Positions 56,007 to 64,000 of a DNA stretch of 64,000 bases are shown in pieces. This DNA comes from Ruminococcaceae bacterium Marseille-P2935. Its GTDB lineage: Bacteria > Bacillota > Clostridia > Oscillospirales > Ruminococcaceae. A program made the position numbers and the translations under genes. Location: NCBI GenBank assembly GCA_900104565.1, contig LT629952.1, forward strand, positions 682,001 to 746,000, read 5' to 3'. The notes beneath the pieces are model-generated. The model had not been told where the DNA came from, searched no databases, and saw only the letters and a list, made by a program, of their open reading frames with translations. The first letter of the stretch is position 1. Every line of letters starts with the position of its first letter.

Positions 56007-56038
56007 AAAACCGAAACACAGTGTTGTGTTTCGGTTTT
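56007..56038 (-). terminator. Terminator after lysS
   Basis: A perfect 14-bp stem (AAAACCGAAACACA with TGTGTTTCGGTTTT), 4-nt loop and a short T-run, 9 nt after the lysS stop. Confidence 0.9.
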
Positions 56039-56046
56039 ATTGCAAA

Positions 56047-57549
56047 CTAGTTGTTCAAAGGCTTCATTGTCGGGAAAAGCAGTACGTCACGGATTGAAGC
56101 GCTGTCGGTAAGAAGCATAACCAAACGGTCAATGCCAATTCCCAAACCACCTGTCGGCGGCATACCGTATTCCAAAGCAGTCAGGAAGTCCTCATCCAAA
56201 TCGGTTGCCTCCTCGTCACCTGCAGCCTTTAGCTCAGCCTGGCGCTGGAAGCGCGAACGCTGGTCGATGGGGTCGTTAAGCTCAGAGAATGCATTTGCAT
56301 GCTCGCGGCCTAGGATGAACAATTCAAACCGCTCGGTATAATCGGGGTTTTGGGGGCAGCGTTTGGACAGCGGAGAAATTTCGACCGGGTGGCCGGTAAC
56401 AAAGGTTGGCTGAACCAGCTTATCTTCTACATATTCCTCAAAGAAGAGGTTGAGAATATCACCCTTAAGATGGTGAGGCTCGTATTCAATATGATGCTCT
56501 TTTGCCGCTGTGCGGGCATCTTCGAGGGTTTTCAGCTCACTAAAGTCTACGCCGCTGTACTTCTTCACCGCATCAATCATGCTGATACGCTCAAAAGGTT
56601 TTTCCAGGTTAATCTCTTCACCGCCATAGGTCACAATTCCGGTGCCCAATACAGTCTGGGCAGTATAGCGGATCAGCTCTTCCGTGAGGTTCATAATACC
56701 CTCATAATCAGTGTAAGCCTGATATAATTCCAGCAGGGTAAATTCTGGGTTATGCTTAGGGTCCATCCCCTCATTACGGAATACGCGGCCAATCTCGTAA
56801 ACCTTGTCAAAACCACCGACAATCAGACGTTTCAAATGCAGTTCCAACGCAATACGCAGATACATATCAATGTTCAAAGTATTATGGTGGGTAATAAAAG
56901 GCCGGGCTGCAGCGCCGCCAGCGATGGAGTGCAGCACTGGGGTCTCAACTTCTAAAAACCCCTGGTTTTCCAAATAGGTGCGGATTGCACGGATAATCAT
57001 AGAGCGCTTCATGAACGTCTCTTTTACTTCGGGGTTTACAATCAAATCTACATAACGCTGACGATATCTCAGCTCGGTGTCCTTCAGGCCGTGCCATTTT
57101 TCCGGAAGCGGCAAAAGGGATTTGGAAAGAAGGGTGAGATGGTGCGCTTTTACCGAAATTTCTCCCCTGCGGGTACGGAATGCCTCACCATTTACGCCAA
57201 CAATATCACCAATATCCCACTTGCCAAATTCGGTGTAGTTTTCTTCTCCAATGCCGTCTATTTTAATGTACAGCTGAATTTTACCGGTAGCATCCTGTAA
57301 ATCTAAAAAGGAGGCTTTCCCCATATCCCTCCAACCGATAATACGTCCTGCAACAGATACTTCCTTACCTTCAAAATTTTCGAAGTCGTCTACAATCTGT
57401 TTTGCATATGCATTGCGGTCAAAGGTGGTAATTTCAAAGGGGTTTTTCCCTTCTGCTTTCAAAGTTTCCAGCTTCTCACGCCGAATTCTCAAAATTTCTG
57501 ATAAATCTTGCTCCTGCTGCTCTAGGTTATTCTCCATGTTCTCCGCCAT
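56047..57549 (-). CDS. lysS: Lysyl-tRNA synthetase, class II
   Basis: LysS charges tRNA-Lys. The 500-residue product has an N-terminal OB-fold anticodon domain ([21 protein letters not shown]) and the class II catalytic core: motif 2 around [20 protein letters not shown], and motif 3 in [22 protein letters not shown] precedes the ATG. It follows greA by 90 nt and shares its promoter, the usual greA-lysS pairing of Firmicutes. Confidence 0.98.
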   Translation of the reverse strand: MAENMENNLEQQEQDLSEILRIRREKLETLKAEGKNPFEITTFDRNAYAKQIVDDFENFEGKEVSVAGRIIGWRDMGKASFLDLQDATGKIQLYIKIDGIGEENYTEFGKWDIGDIVGVNGEAFRTRRGEISVKAHHLTLLSKSLLPLPEKWHGLKDTELRYRQRYVDLIVNPEVKETFMKRSMIIRAIRTYLENQGFLEVETPVLHSIAGGAAARPFITHHNTLNIDMYLRIALELHLKRLIVGGFDKVYEIGRVFRNEGMDPKHNPEFTLLELYQAYTDYEGIMNLTEELIRYTAQTVLGTGIVTYGGEEINLEKPFERISMIDAVKKYSGVDFSELKTLEDARTAAKEHHIEYEPHHLKGDILNLFFEEYVEDKLVQPTFVTGHPVEISPLSKRCPQNPDYTERFELFILGREHANAFSELNDPIDQRSRFQRQAELKAAGDEEATDLDEDFLTALEYGMPPTGGLGIGIDRLVMLLTDSASIRDVLLFPTMKPLNN

Positions 57550-57639
57550 TATTCCACATCCTTAAACTATTTGGTCTGTCAAAAATGCGGGCCTTACAGC
57601 CCGCATTCCATACGCGGTACACCCGCTGTATCCGCCGTA

Positions 57640-58113
57640 TTACAGACGAATTTCTAAAATCTTAAACTGGATCATTCCAGATGGAGCTTTTACATCTACG
57701 GTATCTCCAACCTTGTGACCAAGCAAAGCTCTGCCTACCGGGGACTCATCGGTAATCGTTTCCATTGTAGAATTAGATTCCACCGAGCTTACTATCTTAT
57801 ATTCCATTTCATCGCCAAATTCCAAGTCCTGAATCTTCACGGTGGTTCCAACCGATACAACGTCACTGGACATCTGGTTGCGGGAAATTATCTTTGCATT
57901 TTTCAGCTGGTCTTCCAGCAGTTTAATTCTCGCTTCCACAATAGCCTGCTCGTTTTTGGCCTCGTCATATTCCGCGTTTTCAGACAGGTCTCCAAACCCT
58001 CTGGCAATTCTGATCTTCTCAGAGATGTCCCCACGTTTGACATTTTTCAGCTCATCCAGCTCTCTCTGGAGCTCTTTATAGCCTTCTTCGGTAATAACAA
58101 ATGTATTTGCCAA
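57640..58113 (-). CDS. greA: Transcription elongation factor GreA
   Basis: GreA rescues backtracked RNA polymerase by stimulating cleavage of the 3' end of the transcript. The 157-residue product has the N-terminal coiled coil (residues about 10-75) with the acidic tip in ARGFGDLSENAEYDEAKNEQ, and the C-terminal FKBP-like domain (SPVGRALLGHKVGD). It starts at TTG 58113, after AGGAGAGAGGA. A consensus promoter is 98 nt upstream. Confidence 0.97.
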   Translation of the reverse strand: MANTFVITEEGYKELQRELDELKNVKRGDISEKIRIARGFGDLSENAEYDEAKNEQAIVEARIKLLEDQLKNAKIISRNQMSSDVVSVGTTVKIQDLEFGDEMEYKIVSSVESNSTMETITDESPVGRALLGHKVGDTVDVKAPSGMIQFKILEIRL

Positions 58114-58210
58114 CTGGTCCTCTCTCCTAACTGTTTTATTTGGTTTATTTCAATAAGGATTCACCACAAAACCATGATGAACTATGCATATTTCAAACCA
58201 TAATATTTGT

Positions 58211-58239
58211 ATTATAGTCAAAGTGCCCGTCTATGTCAA
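58211..58239 (-). promoter_or_regulatory. Consensus sigma-A promoter of greA-lysS
   Basis: Minus-strand TTGACA (58239-58234), 17-bp spacer and TATAAT (58216-58211). It lies in the short gap after the preceding unrecognised gene. Confidence 0.9.
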
Positions 58240-58251
58240 GTGGCACTTATG

Positions 58252-59058
58252 CTATACAATATAATCCCTCATTTCGTCTTTTGAAATTCTTCTTCCCTCA
58301 CAAACTCCAAAATCCGCCTTTTTCTGTCGACAGATTTTACACCCTTTCTCCAACATCAGCGCCCCTAAAATATCCTTCGACGGAATTTCTCCTATTACAA
58401 ACGGCAATGTGACATCGAGTTTTTGAACGAGCGGCAAAGAGCCCGGTATTTTTAACTCGCCGCAAGAGAAAACTGGTGTAATTCCATGCAGTTCCTCCTT
58501 CTGCCCATAACTGCGTGGGCTCAATATCATACGGCTGCCAAGCAGTCCGCCCAGGTTTTGATGCAGTGTAACTTGGGCCCCTAATAAATTTTTCATCTGC
58601 AGGGCAAAGTTGTAATATCTCTTCGGCTCAAAAGTTAAAACTTCTGCTGAAGTAAAATGCCTCAACAAAGCAAATACCATACCTTGGTAAATTCCCTGCG
58701 GATCAATCACCCCCACCTTACGGCGATAAAGTGGAATTTCAGCACCTTCTACTAGGTCAATCGCTGTATTCTGCAATAATACCGCATAATACGGGGACGG
58801 GTCGAACGGCCGAAACGGAAGGTCGGTATTAAGAAGCAAGCTTTCGGGCACTAAAACCTTTTTCAGTACAACTTCTGGTAATTTCTCCAGTTGTCCCAAT
58901 GATGGGCCTTTTCCATAATCATATAAAATAATACGATAAAATGCCCCATACTCAAACCCATAGCATTCCACAGTTGGCTGCCGCGGCTTTATTGTCTCCA
59001 GAATTCTAGAAAATAGTCCTTGTTCCGGTTTTTTCTCAACCTGTAAAACGGAAAACAT
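58252..59058 (-). CDS. Unrecognised protein with a C-terminal CxxC
   Basis: I do not recognise this 268-residue protein. The middle, VGVIDPQGIYQGMVFALLRHF then AEVLTFEPKRYYNFALQMKNLLGAQVTLH, has the alternating strand-helix pattern of a Rossmann-like domain (residues about 115-180). Near the C-terminus is GCKICRQKKADFGVCEG, a CxxC that may bind zinc. There are no membrane helices and no signal peptide. AAGGTG precedes the ATG, and a palindrome of 9 bp (ATTTTTTGC/GCAAAAAAT) lies just upstream. It is a single gene before the greA promoter. Confidence 0.65.
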   Translation of the reverse strand: MFSVLQVEKKPEQGLFSRILETIKPRQPTVECYGFEYGAFYRIILYDYGKGPSLGQLEKLPEVVLKKVLVPESLLLNTDLPFRPFDPSPYYAVLLQNTAIDLVEGAEIPLYRRKVGVIDPQGIYQGMVFALLRHFTSAEVLTFEPKRYYNFALQMKNLLGAQVTLHQNLGGLLGSRMILSPRSYGQKEELHGITPVFSCGELKIPGSLPLVQKLDVTLPFVIGEIPSKDILGALMLEKGCKICRQKKADFGVCEGRRISKDEMRDYIV

Positions 59059-59219
59059 AGAATCACACCTTATAGCAATTTTTTGCTGAGCAAAAAATAT
59101 CTCGTGTGCGCAGCCCTTGTAACTTTATAAAGGCAATTGCGCTATAAACGAACCCCTGAACGTTGCTATTCCTGTTCAACGGTATTTAACCTGCCCACAC
59201 CATAGTAATATGGCGTGCT

Positions 59220-59247
59220 GAAACGATAGACCTAAGCCTATCGTTTC
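59220..59247. repeat. 10-bp perfect inverted repeat between two minus-strand genes
   Basis: GAAACGATAG (59220-59229) and CTATCGTTTC (59238-59247) with an 8-nt spacer. Neither strand has a T-run after it, so it looks more like a protein-binding site or an RNA processing hairpin than a terminator. Confidence 0.45.
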
Positions 59248-59318
59248 CATTAAATTTAGTATAATCTATATTGTTTTTCGCTTTATATTATGCCTGTTTG
59301 TCCATAAAAGGAAAAAGA

Positions 59319-59349
59319 CAACCTGCTTTCTTAAACAGAAAGCAGGTTG
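59319..59349 (-). terminator. Terminator after the S41 peptidase gene
   Basis: A perfect 12-bp stem (CAACCTGCTTTC with GAAAGCAGGTTG), 7-nt loop, then TCTTTTTCC on the minus strand, 12 nt after the stop. Confidence 0.85.
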
Positions 59350-59361
59350 CATTTTTTTAAA

Positions 59362-60612
59362 TCAGGGTTGTGAGGCGGTCACCGAAGAAGAATCCGGCTG
59401 TGCGTTGTTTTGTGAGGATGCAATTAATGCACTGACAACCTCCAATGCCTTTTTCAGCTGCGGGTCGGTCTCTACCGTCAATTCCTCAAAATATTTTTCC
59501 TGTTCGTCGGTAAGTTTTACCTCGTAATCAGGTTTTACGCCAATACCATCAAAGTTGGAACTCTTGGGTGGATTATACTTTGCAATGGTAATATCCAGCG
59601 CCGATCCATCGCTCAGTTTATAGATCTTCTGCATGGAGCCCTTGCCTTTGGTAGTTACACCAACAATTTTTGCCTTTTCATAATCCTTTAATGCCTGGGC
59701 AAACAGCTCTGACGCACTGGCAGAGTTCTGATTGGCAAGCACCGCCATTGGCAGGTTAATCTCGTTAGAATCGGAGGTGGCTAAAACCTCGGTTTTGCCA
59801 TTTTTATAGGTGGCTGAAACAATGTCCCCGGCCGGAAGCAATTTGTCTAAAATCTTAGAAACTGAAGTAACCGTACCGCCTGGGTTATTACGAACATCAA
59901 AAACAAGTGCTTTTGCCCCAGACTCGTTCATCAGTTTATTTACCACCCGGTCGAACTGGTCGTAGGTGGTATTGGTAAACTCTTTAATCTTTACGTAGCC
60001 AACTTCACCGACCATGCTGCCTTCCACCACCGGTACTTCTACACTGCGGCGAGTAACCGTAACAGTAGTATCTTCCGCATCACGGCGGTAAACAATGTCA
60101 ATTTTAGTGCCGGCTTCCCCTTTAATGCCGTCTATAACCTGGTCATAGTTTTCAGCGGTAAGGTCGGTATTATCCACCTTAATAATTAAATCACCAACCT
60201 GAATACCTGCAAATTCCGCTGAAGATTCTGAATAAACATTCGTTACCTTCATGTATCCGCTGGCATCCTTGACGCCTTCTATTCCAATGCCAACCATAGT
60301 ACCGTCATAGTCCTGCATCAATTGGGCATATTGCTCGGCCGTTAAATACTTGCCGTATTTATCAGCCAGCCCACCAACATAACCGTTTGCTATGCTGTCC
60401 TGTAAGATATCCTCGTCAATATCGCCATAGAAATTAAGCCGTACCACACTGTCGATTTCCGCAAGCTTTTTATACATATTTTCCCGCTCACGCAGGCTGT
60501 TTACCCTGTCGTTAAAGCTGGAAAGCGAGAATACCATGGTAATGGCAAAGGTTGCCGCCGCAATGATTGCCATAAATGCAATCGCTGCCCCCAATGATAT
60601 TTTTTTATTCAT
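59362..60612 (-). CDS. S41 family carboxyl-terminal processing protease (CtpA-like)
   Basis: A 416-residue membrane-anchored serine protease with an N-terminal helix (about residues 9-31), a PDZ domain (about 100-180; GIGIEGVKDASGYMKVTNV) and a peptidase core. The catalytic serine is in NQNSASASELF and the lysine in TTKGKGSMQK. CtpA/CtpB-type proteases process extracytoplasmic proteins; in sporulating bacilli CtpB acts in spore signalling. Being downstream of ftsEX and an M23 factor, this one may control cell-wall hydrolases (inference). The C-terminal tail is Ser/Gln-rich. Confidence 0.94.
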   Translation of the reverse strand: MNKKISLGAAIAFMAIIAAATFAITMVFSLSSFNDRVNSLRERENMYKKLAEIDSVVRLNFYGDIDEDILQDSIANGYVGGLADKYGKYLTAEQYAQLMQDYDGTMVGIGIEGVKDASGYMKVTNVYSESSAEFAGIQVGDLIIKVDNTDLTAENYDQVIDGIKGEAGTKIDIVYRRDAEDTTVTVTRRSVEVPVVEGSMVGEVGYVKIKEFTNTTYDQFDRVVNKLMNESGAKALVFDVRNNPGGTVTSVSKILDKLLPAGDIVSATYKNGKTEVLATSDSNEINLPMAVLANQNSASASELFAQALKDYEKAKIVGVTTKGKGSMQKIYKLSDGSALDITIAKYNPPKSSNFDGIGVKPDYEVKLTDEQEKYFEELTVETDPQLKKALEVVSALIASSQNNAQPDSSSVTASQP

Positions 60613-60643
60613 TCGCTATGCTCCTATAATTCTGTATCGCATG

Positions 60644-61876
60644 TTATTTTACATATGCCAGCGGGTTTTTAGCTACTTTATTTTCACGTACTTCAAAATG
60701 CAGATGAGGCCCGGTGGACCAACCGGTAGAACCAACCTTGGCAATTGTTTCTCCACGTGCTACTGTTTGTCCGACGCTTACCAAAATAGAACTGCAGTGC
60801 GCATAAAGGGTGGTTGTTCCGCCGCCATGGTCGACAATGACATAGTTGCCGTATCCATTTGCCTGCCAGCCCACGTAAGTAACCTTTCCAGAGTTTGCTG
60901 CACGTACATCGGCGCCATAAATGCCTGCACAGGAAATATCAATACCGGTATGGTAGTCCGTATTGTTCCAGCGCCAGCCAAAATAGCTGGTAATCTGTTT
61001 GGTCATGGCAACAGGCCAAAGCATTTCGCCGCCGACGTAATCGCTGTCTTCCAGCTTAATCTGCTCATAGATCTTATCAATTTCGGCACGTATCGCGGCA
61101 TATTTTTTCTTGACCTCTGCCTCGTTGGCCCTCATCTCCGCTTCTAAAGCACTAATATCCTGAATCTGGCTCTGTACCTGACCCATTTGGGTACTTAACT
61201 GTGCTTTTTTCTGCTCAACCTCTGATTTGCTCGATTCCACATCGGCTTTATACTCTTCAATTTGCTGACGAGCTGCATCAATGTCGTTCTTTTCCTCGAC
61301 CAGGCTGTCTAATAAATCCTGGTCGTGAGCCGATACTCGGGATACTGCTTCGGCACGGGTGAGGAACTGATAATAGCTGTCGGCCCCAAGTACCAAACCC
61401 ATCATAGAAGCATTGCCTGACATATACATAGCCCGCATGCGCTTTTTAAAAACTCTGTAATTGCTTTCGATTTCTGCACTTTTCAGTGCAATTTCAGTTT
61501 CTTTTTGGTCAATCTGCTCGGTAAGCAGTTCTATGCGCTCAGTCATAACCCGAATCTGCTCCTGAGTGACCTGAATCTGAGTGCTAAGCTGTCTTTTCTC
61601 TGCTTCTTTGCGTTCTTTTTCATTTTTTGCCTGGCTAATCTGGTTTGCTAGCTGCTGCTGCTGTTTTGCTAACTCAGACAACTGGCTATTTAACTTGTCA
61701 AGCTGATCTTGATAGTTGTTGGAATTATCCTTAGATGTCGTCTTGGCGGAAGAAGATGCCGCCGAAGCCGTGCTGGCTGTGTCATCTGCAAATACAACGG
61801 TAGATCCTGCTGATACAAGGACCATTACTGCTGCCATCAGTAAAGCGGCCGTGCGCCGTTTGCCTTTTGGTTGCAT
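60644..61876 (-). CDS. Secreted coiled-coil M23 peptidase (EnvC/PcsB-like)
   Basis: A 410-residue exported protein: signal peptide at the N-terminus (hydrophobic core LLMAAVMVLVSAG), long coiled coil from about residue 45 to 270 (Gln-, Lys- and Glu-rich heptads), then an M23 LytM domain with YHTGIDIS, the VDHGGG strand and HLHFEVREN. The H-x-D and H-x-H zinc ligands are intact, so it is probably an active endopeptidase. It lies 20 nt after ftsX; in Firmicutes FtsEX binds such a coiled-coil partner (PcsB, CwlO) and activates it, which is the likely role here. Confidence 0.94.
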   Translation of the reverse strand: MQPKGKRRTAALLMAAVMVLVSAGSTVVFADDTASTASAASSSAKTTSKDNSNNYQDQLDKLNSQLSELAKQQQQLANQISQAKNEKERKEAEKRQLSTQIQVTQEQIRVMTERIELLTEQIDQKETEIALKSAEIESNYRVFKKRMRAMYMSGNASMMGLVLGADSYYQFLTRAEAVSRVSAHDQDLLDSLVEEKNDIDAARQQIEEYKADVESSKSEVEQKKAQLSTQMGQVQSQIQDISALEAEMRANEAEVKKKYAAIRAEIDKIYEQIKLEDSDYVGGEMLWPVAMTKQITSYFGWRWNNTDYHTGIDISCAGIYGADVRAANSGKVTYVGWQANGYGNYVIVDHGGGTTTLYAHCSSILVSVGQTVARGETIAKVGSTGWSTGPHLHFEVRENKVAKNPLAYVK

Positions 61877-61895
61877 AGGTTACACATCCTTTCTG

Positions 61896-62822
61896 TTAAA
61901 CCTTCAGGTACTTGCGTACAAAAAACATACTGCCAAATACACCAATCAGAATACCGCCGCCGCAGAAATACAGAAGCAGTTGGGGATAAATGTCCTTAAA
62001 AGGCACAATATTAGTGCAGATCATTGTCTGAACCCAGGTGGACTGGTTTTCCCCAACCCACTGTATCAGATAATGGTAGCCTCCCCAAAGCAGGAAAAAG
62101 CTGATCAGTGCAGACAGCAATCCAATTAATGTACCCTCTACAATAAACGGCAGGCGAATAAACGAATCGGTTGCGCCTACAAATTTCATAATATTAATCT
62201 CTTTGCGCCGGTTAAATACCGTAATTTTAATGGTATTTGCGATTATTACAAGAGATACCAATAATAGAATCGCAACAATAGCTACTCCTCCGGTACTTAC
62301 CGCCTTTTTGATACTGCTGAGTATATCCGCAACTTCGGTGGGAGCGTTTACCTTTTCAACTCCATCAATCTTTTCCATGGCAGATTGGGTTTCTTTCAGC
62401 TTGGAAAGGTCCTTTACCTTTACCACAAAACTGCTGGGGAACGGGTTGTCCATCACCCCGTCTTCGCCATCGCCAAAGGTTTCAAACAGAATCGCTGCAT
62501 CGCCAAGGTACTCTTTCTCGTTTTCCAGCGCCTGTTCTTTCGAGATATATTCGGTATTCGCTACATTATCCATCATAGAAAGGGACAGGTCAATCATATC
62601 TACCTGCTCCTGCTCTAATTCATCCTCAATAAATACAACTACCTCATTGGTGCTTTCCACATAACCGGCAATACTGTTCACATTTAAAGTAAACAATAAT
62701 GAACTGCCGATGAGCAGAAGACATGCTACCAACACACCAATGGAAGCCAAAGACATCATTCGGTTGGAATAAATGCTTCTGCATCCTTCTTTTACAAGAT
62801 ATCCAAAACTGCTTCCTCTCAT
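61896..62822 (-). CDS. ftsX: Cell division ABC transporter permease FtsX
   Basis: FtsX is the membrane half of FtsEX and passes ATP-driven movement to an outside cell-wall hydrolase. The 308-residue product has four helices (near residues 24-45, 165-190, 215-245 and 280-300) and a large extracellular loop between the first two. I chose the ATG at 62822, 5 nt after GGAGG, which overlaps the ftsE stop by 4 nt; a TTG four codons earlier overlaps that site. The coiled-coil M23 protein encoded next is its probable partner. Confidence 0.96.
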   Translation of the reverse strand: MRGSSFGYLVKEGCRSIYSNRMMSLASIGVLVACLLLIGSSLLFTLNVNSIAGYVESTNEVVVFIEDELEQEQVDMIDLSLSMMDNVANTEYISKEQALENEKEYLGDAAILFETFGDGEDGVMDNPFPSSFVVKVKDLSKLKETQSAMEKIDGVEKVNAPTEVADILSSIKKAVSTGGVAIVAILLLVSLVIIANTIKITVFNRRKEINIMKFVGATDSFIRLPFIVEGTLIGLLSALISFFLLWGGYHYLIQWVGENQSTWVQTMICTNIVPFKDIYPQLLLYFCGGGILIGVFGSMFFVRKYLKV

Positions 62823-63496
62823 CGCGACCTCCAATCCACCCCGTCGGAAACAACCGAGCCTTCGGCAATGGAAATTACCCTATGATTGAACTGGGAAACC
62901 AGGTCATGTTCATGAGTAACCATTACTACGGTTGTTCCGCATTTGTTGATTTCGTTTAAAAGGTCTACGATTTCGTAAGAGAGCTCCGGGTCAATATTTC
63001 CGGTTGGCTCATCCGCAATAATTACCTGGGGGTTGTTTACCAGTGCACGCGCCAAAGCGACACGCTGCTGCTCACCGCCCGAAAGCTGTTCTGGCATACT
63101 TCTGGCTTTTCCTGCTAATCCCACCAGCCCCAATATGTAAGGCACCCGCCTGCGAATATCCTTAGAGGATACATTGGTCACCCGCAGAGCAAATGCCACA
63201 TTATCATATACCGACATATTGGGGATCAGCCGAAAATCCTGAAATACCACGCCAAGTGACCGCCTGAATTTTGGAATCTGGCGCCGCTTCATATTGGTCA
63301 GGTTATGTCCATTCACCTCTACAATGCCAGAGGTAGAAATCTCTTCGCGTAAAAGCAGTTTAATAAACGTACTTTTCCCCGCACCTGACGGACCAACAAC
63401 AAAGACAAATTCGCCATCGTCAATCTTCAAGCTCACATCATTCAGCGCTGCTGTACCGTTTTTATAAACTTTGGAAACGTTGCTGAATTCAATCAA
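62819..63496 (-). CDS. ftsE: Cell division ATP-binding protein FtsE
   Basis: The 225-residue ABC ATPase has Walker A GPSGAGKS (residues 35-42), the Q-loop FQDFRL, the signature [15 protein letters not shown], Walker [13 protein letters not shown] and the switch histidine in VMVTHEHD. It is coupled to ftsX by a 4-nt overlap. Together they drive peptidoglycan hydrolysis at division or elongation sites. Confidence 0.97.
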   Translation of the reverse strand: MIEFSNVSKVYKNGTAALNDVSLKIDDGEFVFVVGPSGAGKSTFIKLLLREEISTSGIVEVNGHNLTNMKRRQIPKFRRSLGVVFQDFRLIPNMSVYDNVAFALRVTNVSSKDIRRRVPYILGLVGLAGKARSMPEQLSGGEQQRVALARALVNNPQVIIADEPTGNIDPELSYEIVDLLNEINKCGTTVVMVTHEHDLVSQFNHRVISIAEGSVVSDGVDWRSR

Positions 63497-63548
63497 CTAG
63501 TACACCGCCTCTTTGGCATAGAGCTGTGACGCCCTACAGCCATACCAT

Positions 63549-64000
63549 TTAGTATTTTACCGGATTGGCTGTCAGGTATTTTTTCACCATCAAAGCGACC
63601 TTAAATACAATGGCATGGTCAAATTCGCGCAAATCCAAGCCGGTAAGTTTTTTAATCTTCTCCAGCCGGTATACCAGTGTATTTCTGTGTACAAACAGCT
63701 TGCGGGAGGTTTCGGAAACGTTCAGATTGTTTTCAAAGAAGCGCTGAATCGTAAATAGTGTTTCCTGATCCAGGCTTTCAATGGAACCTTTCTTAAACAC
63801 TTCACGCAGGAACATCTCGCAAAGCGTAGTAGGCAGCTGATAGATAAGCCTGGCGATACCCAGGTTATCGTAACTGACGATCGATTTTTCGGTATCAAAT
63901 ACCTTTCCAACTTCTAAAGCCACTTGGGCCTCTTTAAAGGATTTTGCCAGATCTTTTACTCCGGTTACTGTCGTACCGATACCAACAACCACACGGGTAT
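63549..64000 (-). CDS. PucR/CdaR-family transcriptional regulator, C-terminal part
   Basis: The gene is cut by the right edge; 150 codons of its 3' end are visible and the frame is open to base 64000. The end carries the PucR-type helix-turn-helix (HTH_30): NLNVSETSRKLFVHRNTLVYRLEKI, followed by a short helix with GLDLREFDHAIVF. The preceding part, SFKEAQVALEVGKVFD, fits the GGDEF-like linker of the same family. Such regulators respond to small acids or nucleobases; the ligand is unknown. It lies 52 nt upstream of ftsE on the same strand, so it might belong to the division cluster. Confidence 0.88.
   Translation of the reverse strand, partial: TRVVVGIGTTVTGVKDLAKSFKEAQVALEVGKVFDTEKSIVSYDNLGIARLIYQLPTTLCEMFLREVFKKGSIESLDQETLFTIQRFFENNLNVSETSRKLFVHRNTLVYRLEKIKKLTGLDLREFDHAIVFKVALMVKKYLTANPVKY

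Noticed and set aside
61716-62129. A plus-strand frame over the M23 factor and ftsX
   Set aside because: Antisense to the signal peptide and the ftsX end, with no ribosome binding site.
1-64000. CRISPR arrays, rRNA, tRNA, prophage or transposase genes
   Set aside because: I looked for regular repeats, conserved rRNA and tRNA signatures and recombinase motifs and saw none.

Overview
The window reads as the chromosome of a Gram-positive, low-to-mid GC, anaerobic, endospore-forming Clostridia member, most likely of the Oscillospirales/Ruminococcaceae branch of gut Firmicutes. This rests on the CdaA/CdaR c-di-AMP genes, CotF-type spore coat proteins, RibU under an FMN riboswitch, metK under a SAM-I (S-box) riboswitch, DUF951, an M18 aminopeptidase, a split LysO exporter, and consensus sigma-A promoters with strong AGGAGG ribosome binding sites. 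No species can be named. Almost every gene lies on the minus strand. Only two small groups run on the plus strand: the F420-ligase-like gene with ackA (11.7-13.6 kb), and a small protein with an S1-domain protein (49.5-51.0 kb). I see no rRNA, tRNA, CRISPR array, prophage or intact transposon.

Layout by position. 0-7.7 kb: an FAD-dependent oxidoreductase cut by the left edge, cdaR and cdaA; a cysteine desulfurase with a DUF3343 carrier-like protein; ispF and ispD of the MEP isoprenoid pathway; a DUF1847 protein; an orphan DctP-like lipoprotein. 7.8-11.1 kb: a possible small RNA, then an AlgX/DHHW-type protein with its MBOAT partner. 11.7-13.6 kb: an F420-0 ligase-like protein and acetate kinase. 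14-18.6 kb: a nucleoside salvage operon deoD-deoB-cdd-pdp. 18.7-25.2 kb: spore coat proteins, an MreB-family protein, recD2-comF and a MerR regulator. 25.4-29.2 kb: a folded repeat-like element, metK, ribU, a PH-domain protein and a GntR regulator.

29.6-41.8 kb is the rpoB-rpoC-rpsL-rpsG-fusA-tuf cluster, with separate promoters for rpoB and rpsL. 42-49.2 kb: a lipoprotein, the split LysO, an M18 aminopeptidase, a tight group threonylcarbamoyl-AMP synthase-coaE-lytic transglycosylase, prfA and DUF951. 49.5-59 kb: the S1-domain protein, rarA, an esterase, DUF2752-glyA, greA-lysS and an unrecognised protein. 59.3-64 kb: ftsE-ftsX, a coiled-coil M23 factor and a CtpA-type protease, a coherent set for envelope growth, preceded by a PucR-type regulator cut by the right edge.

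The most unusual signals are these: a nested set of inverted repeats of about 200-260 bp between metK and the MerR gene that folds into a multi-branched structure; a deoB reading frame with no ATG, GTG or TTG ahead of its catalytic N-terminus; a promoter-to-terminator unit of about 110 nt with no reading frame upstream of the DctP-like lipoprotein; metK and ribU promoters embedded in the 3' ends of the preceding genes; and a long perfect hairpin between cdd and pdp that would bury a Shine-Dalgarno-like sequence.
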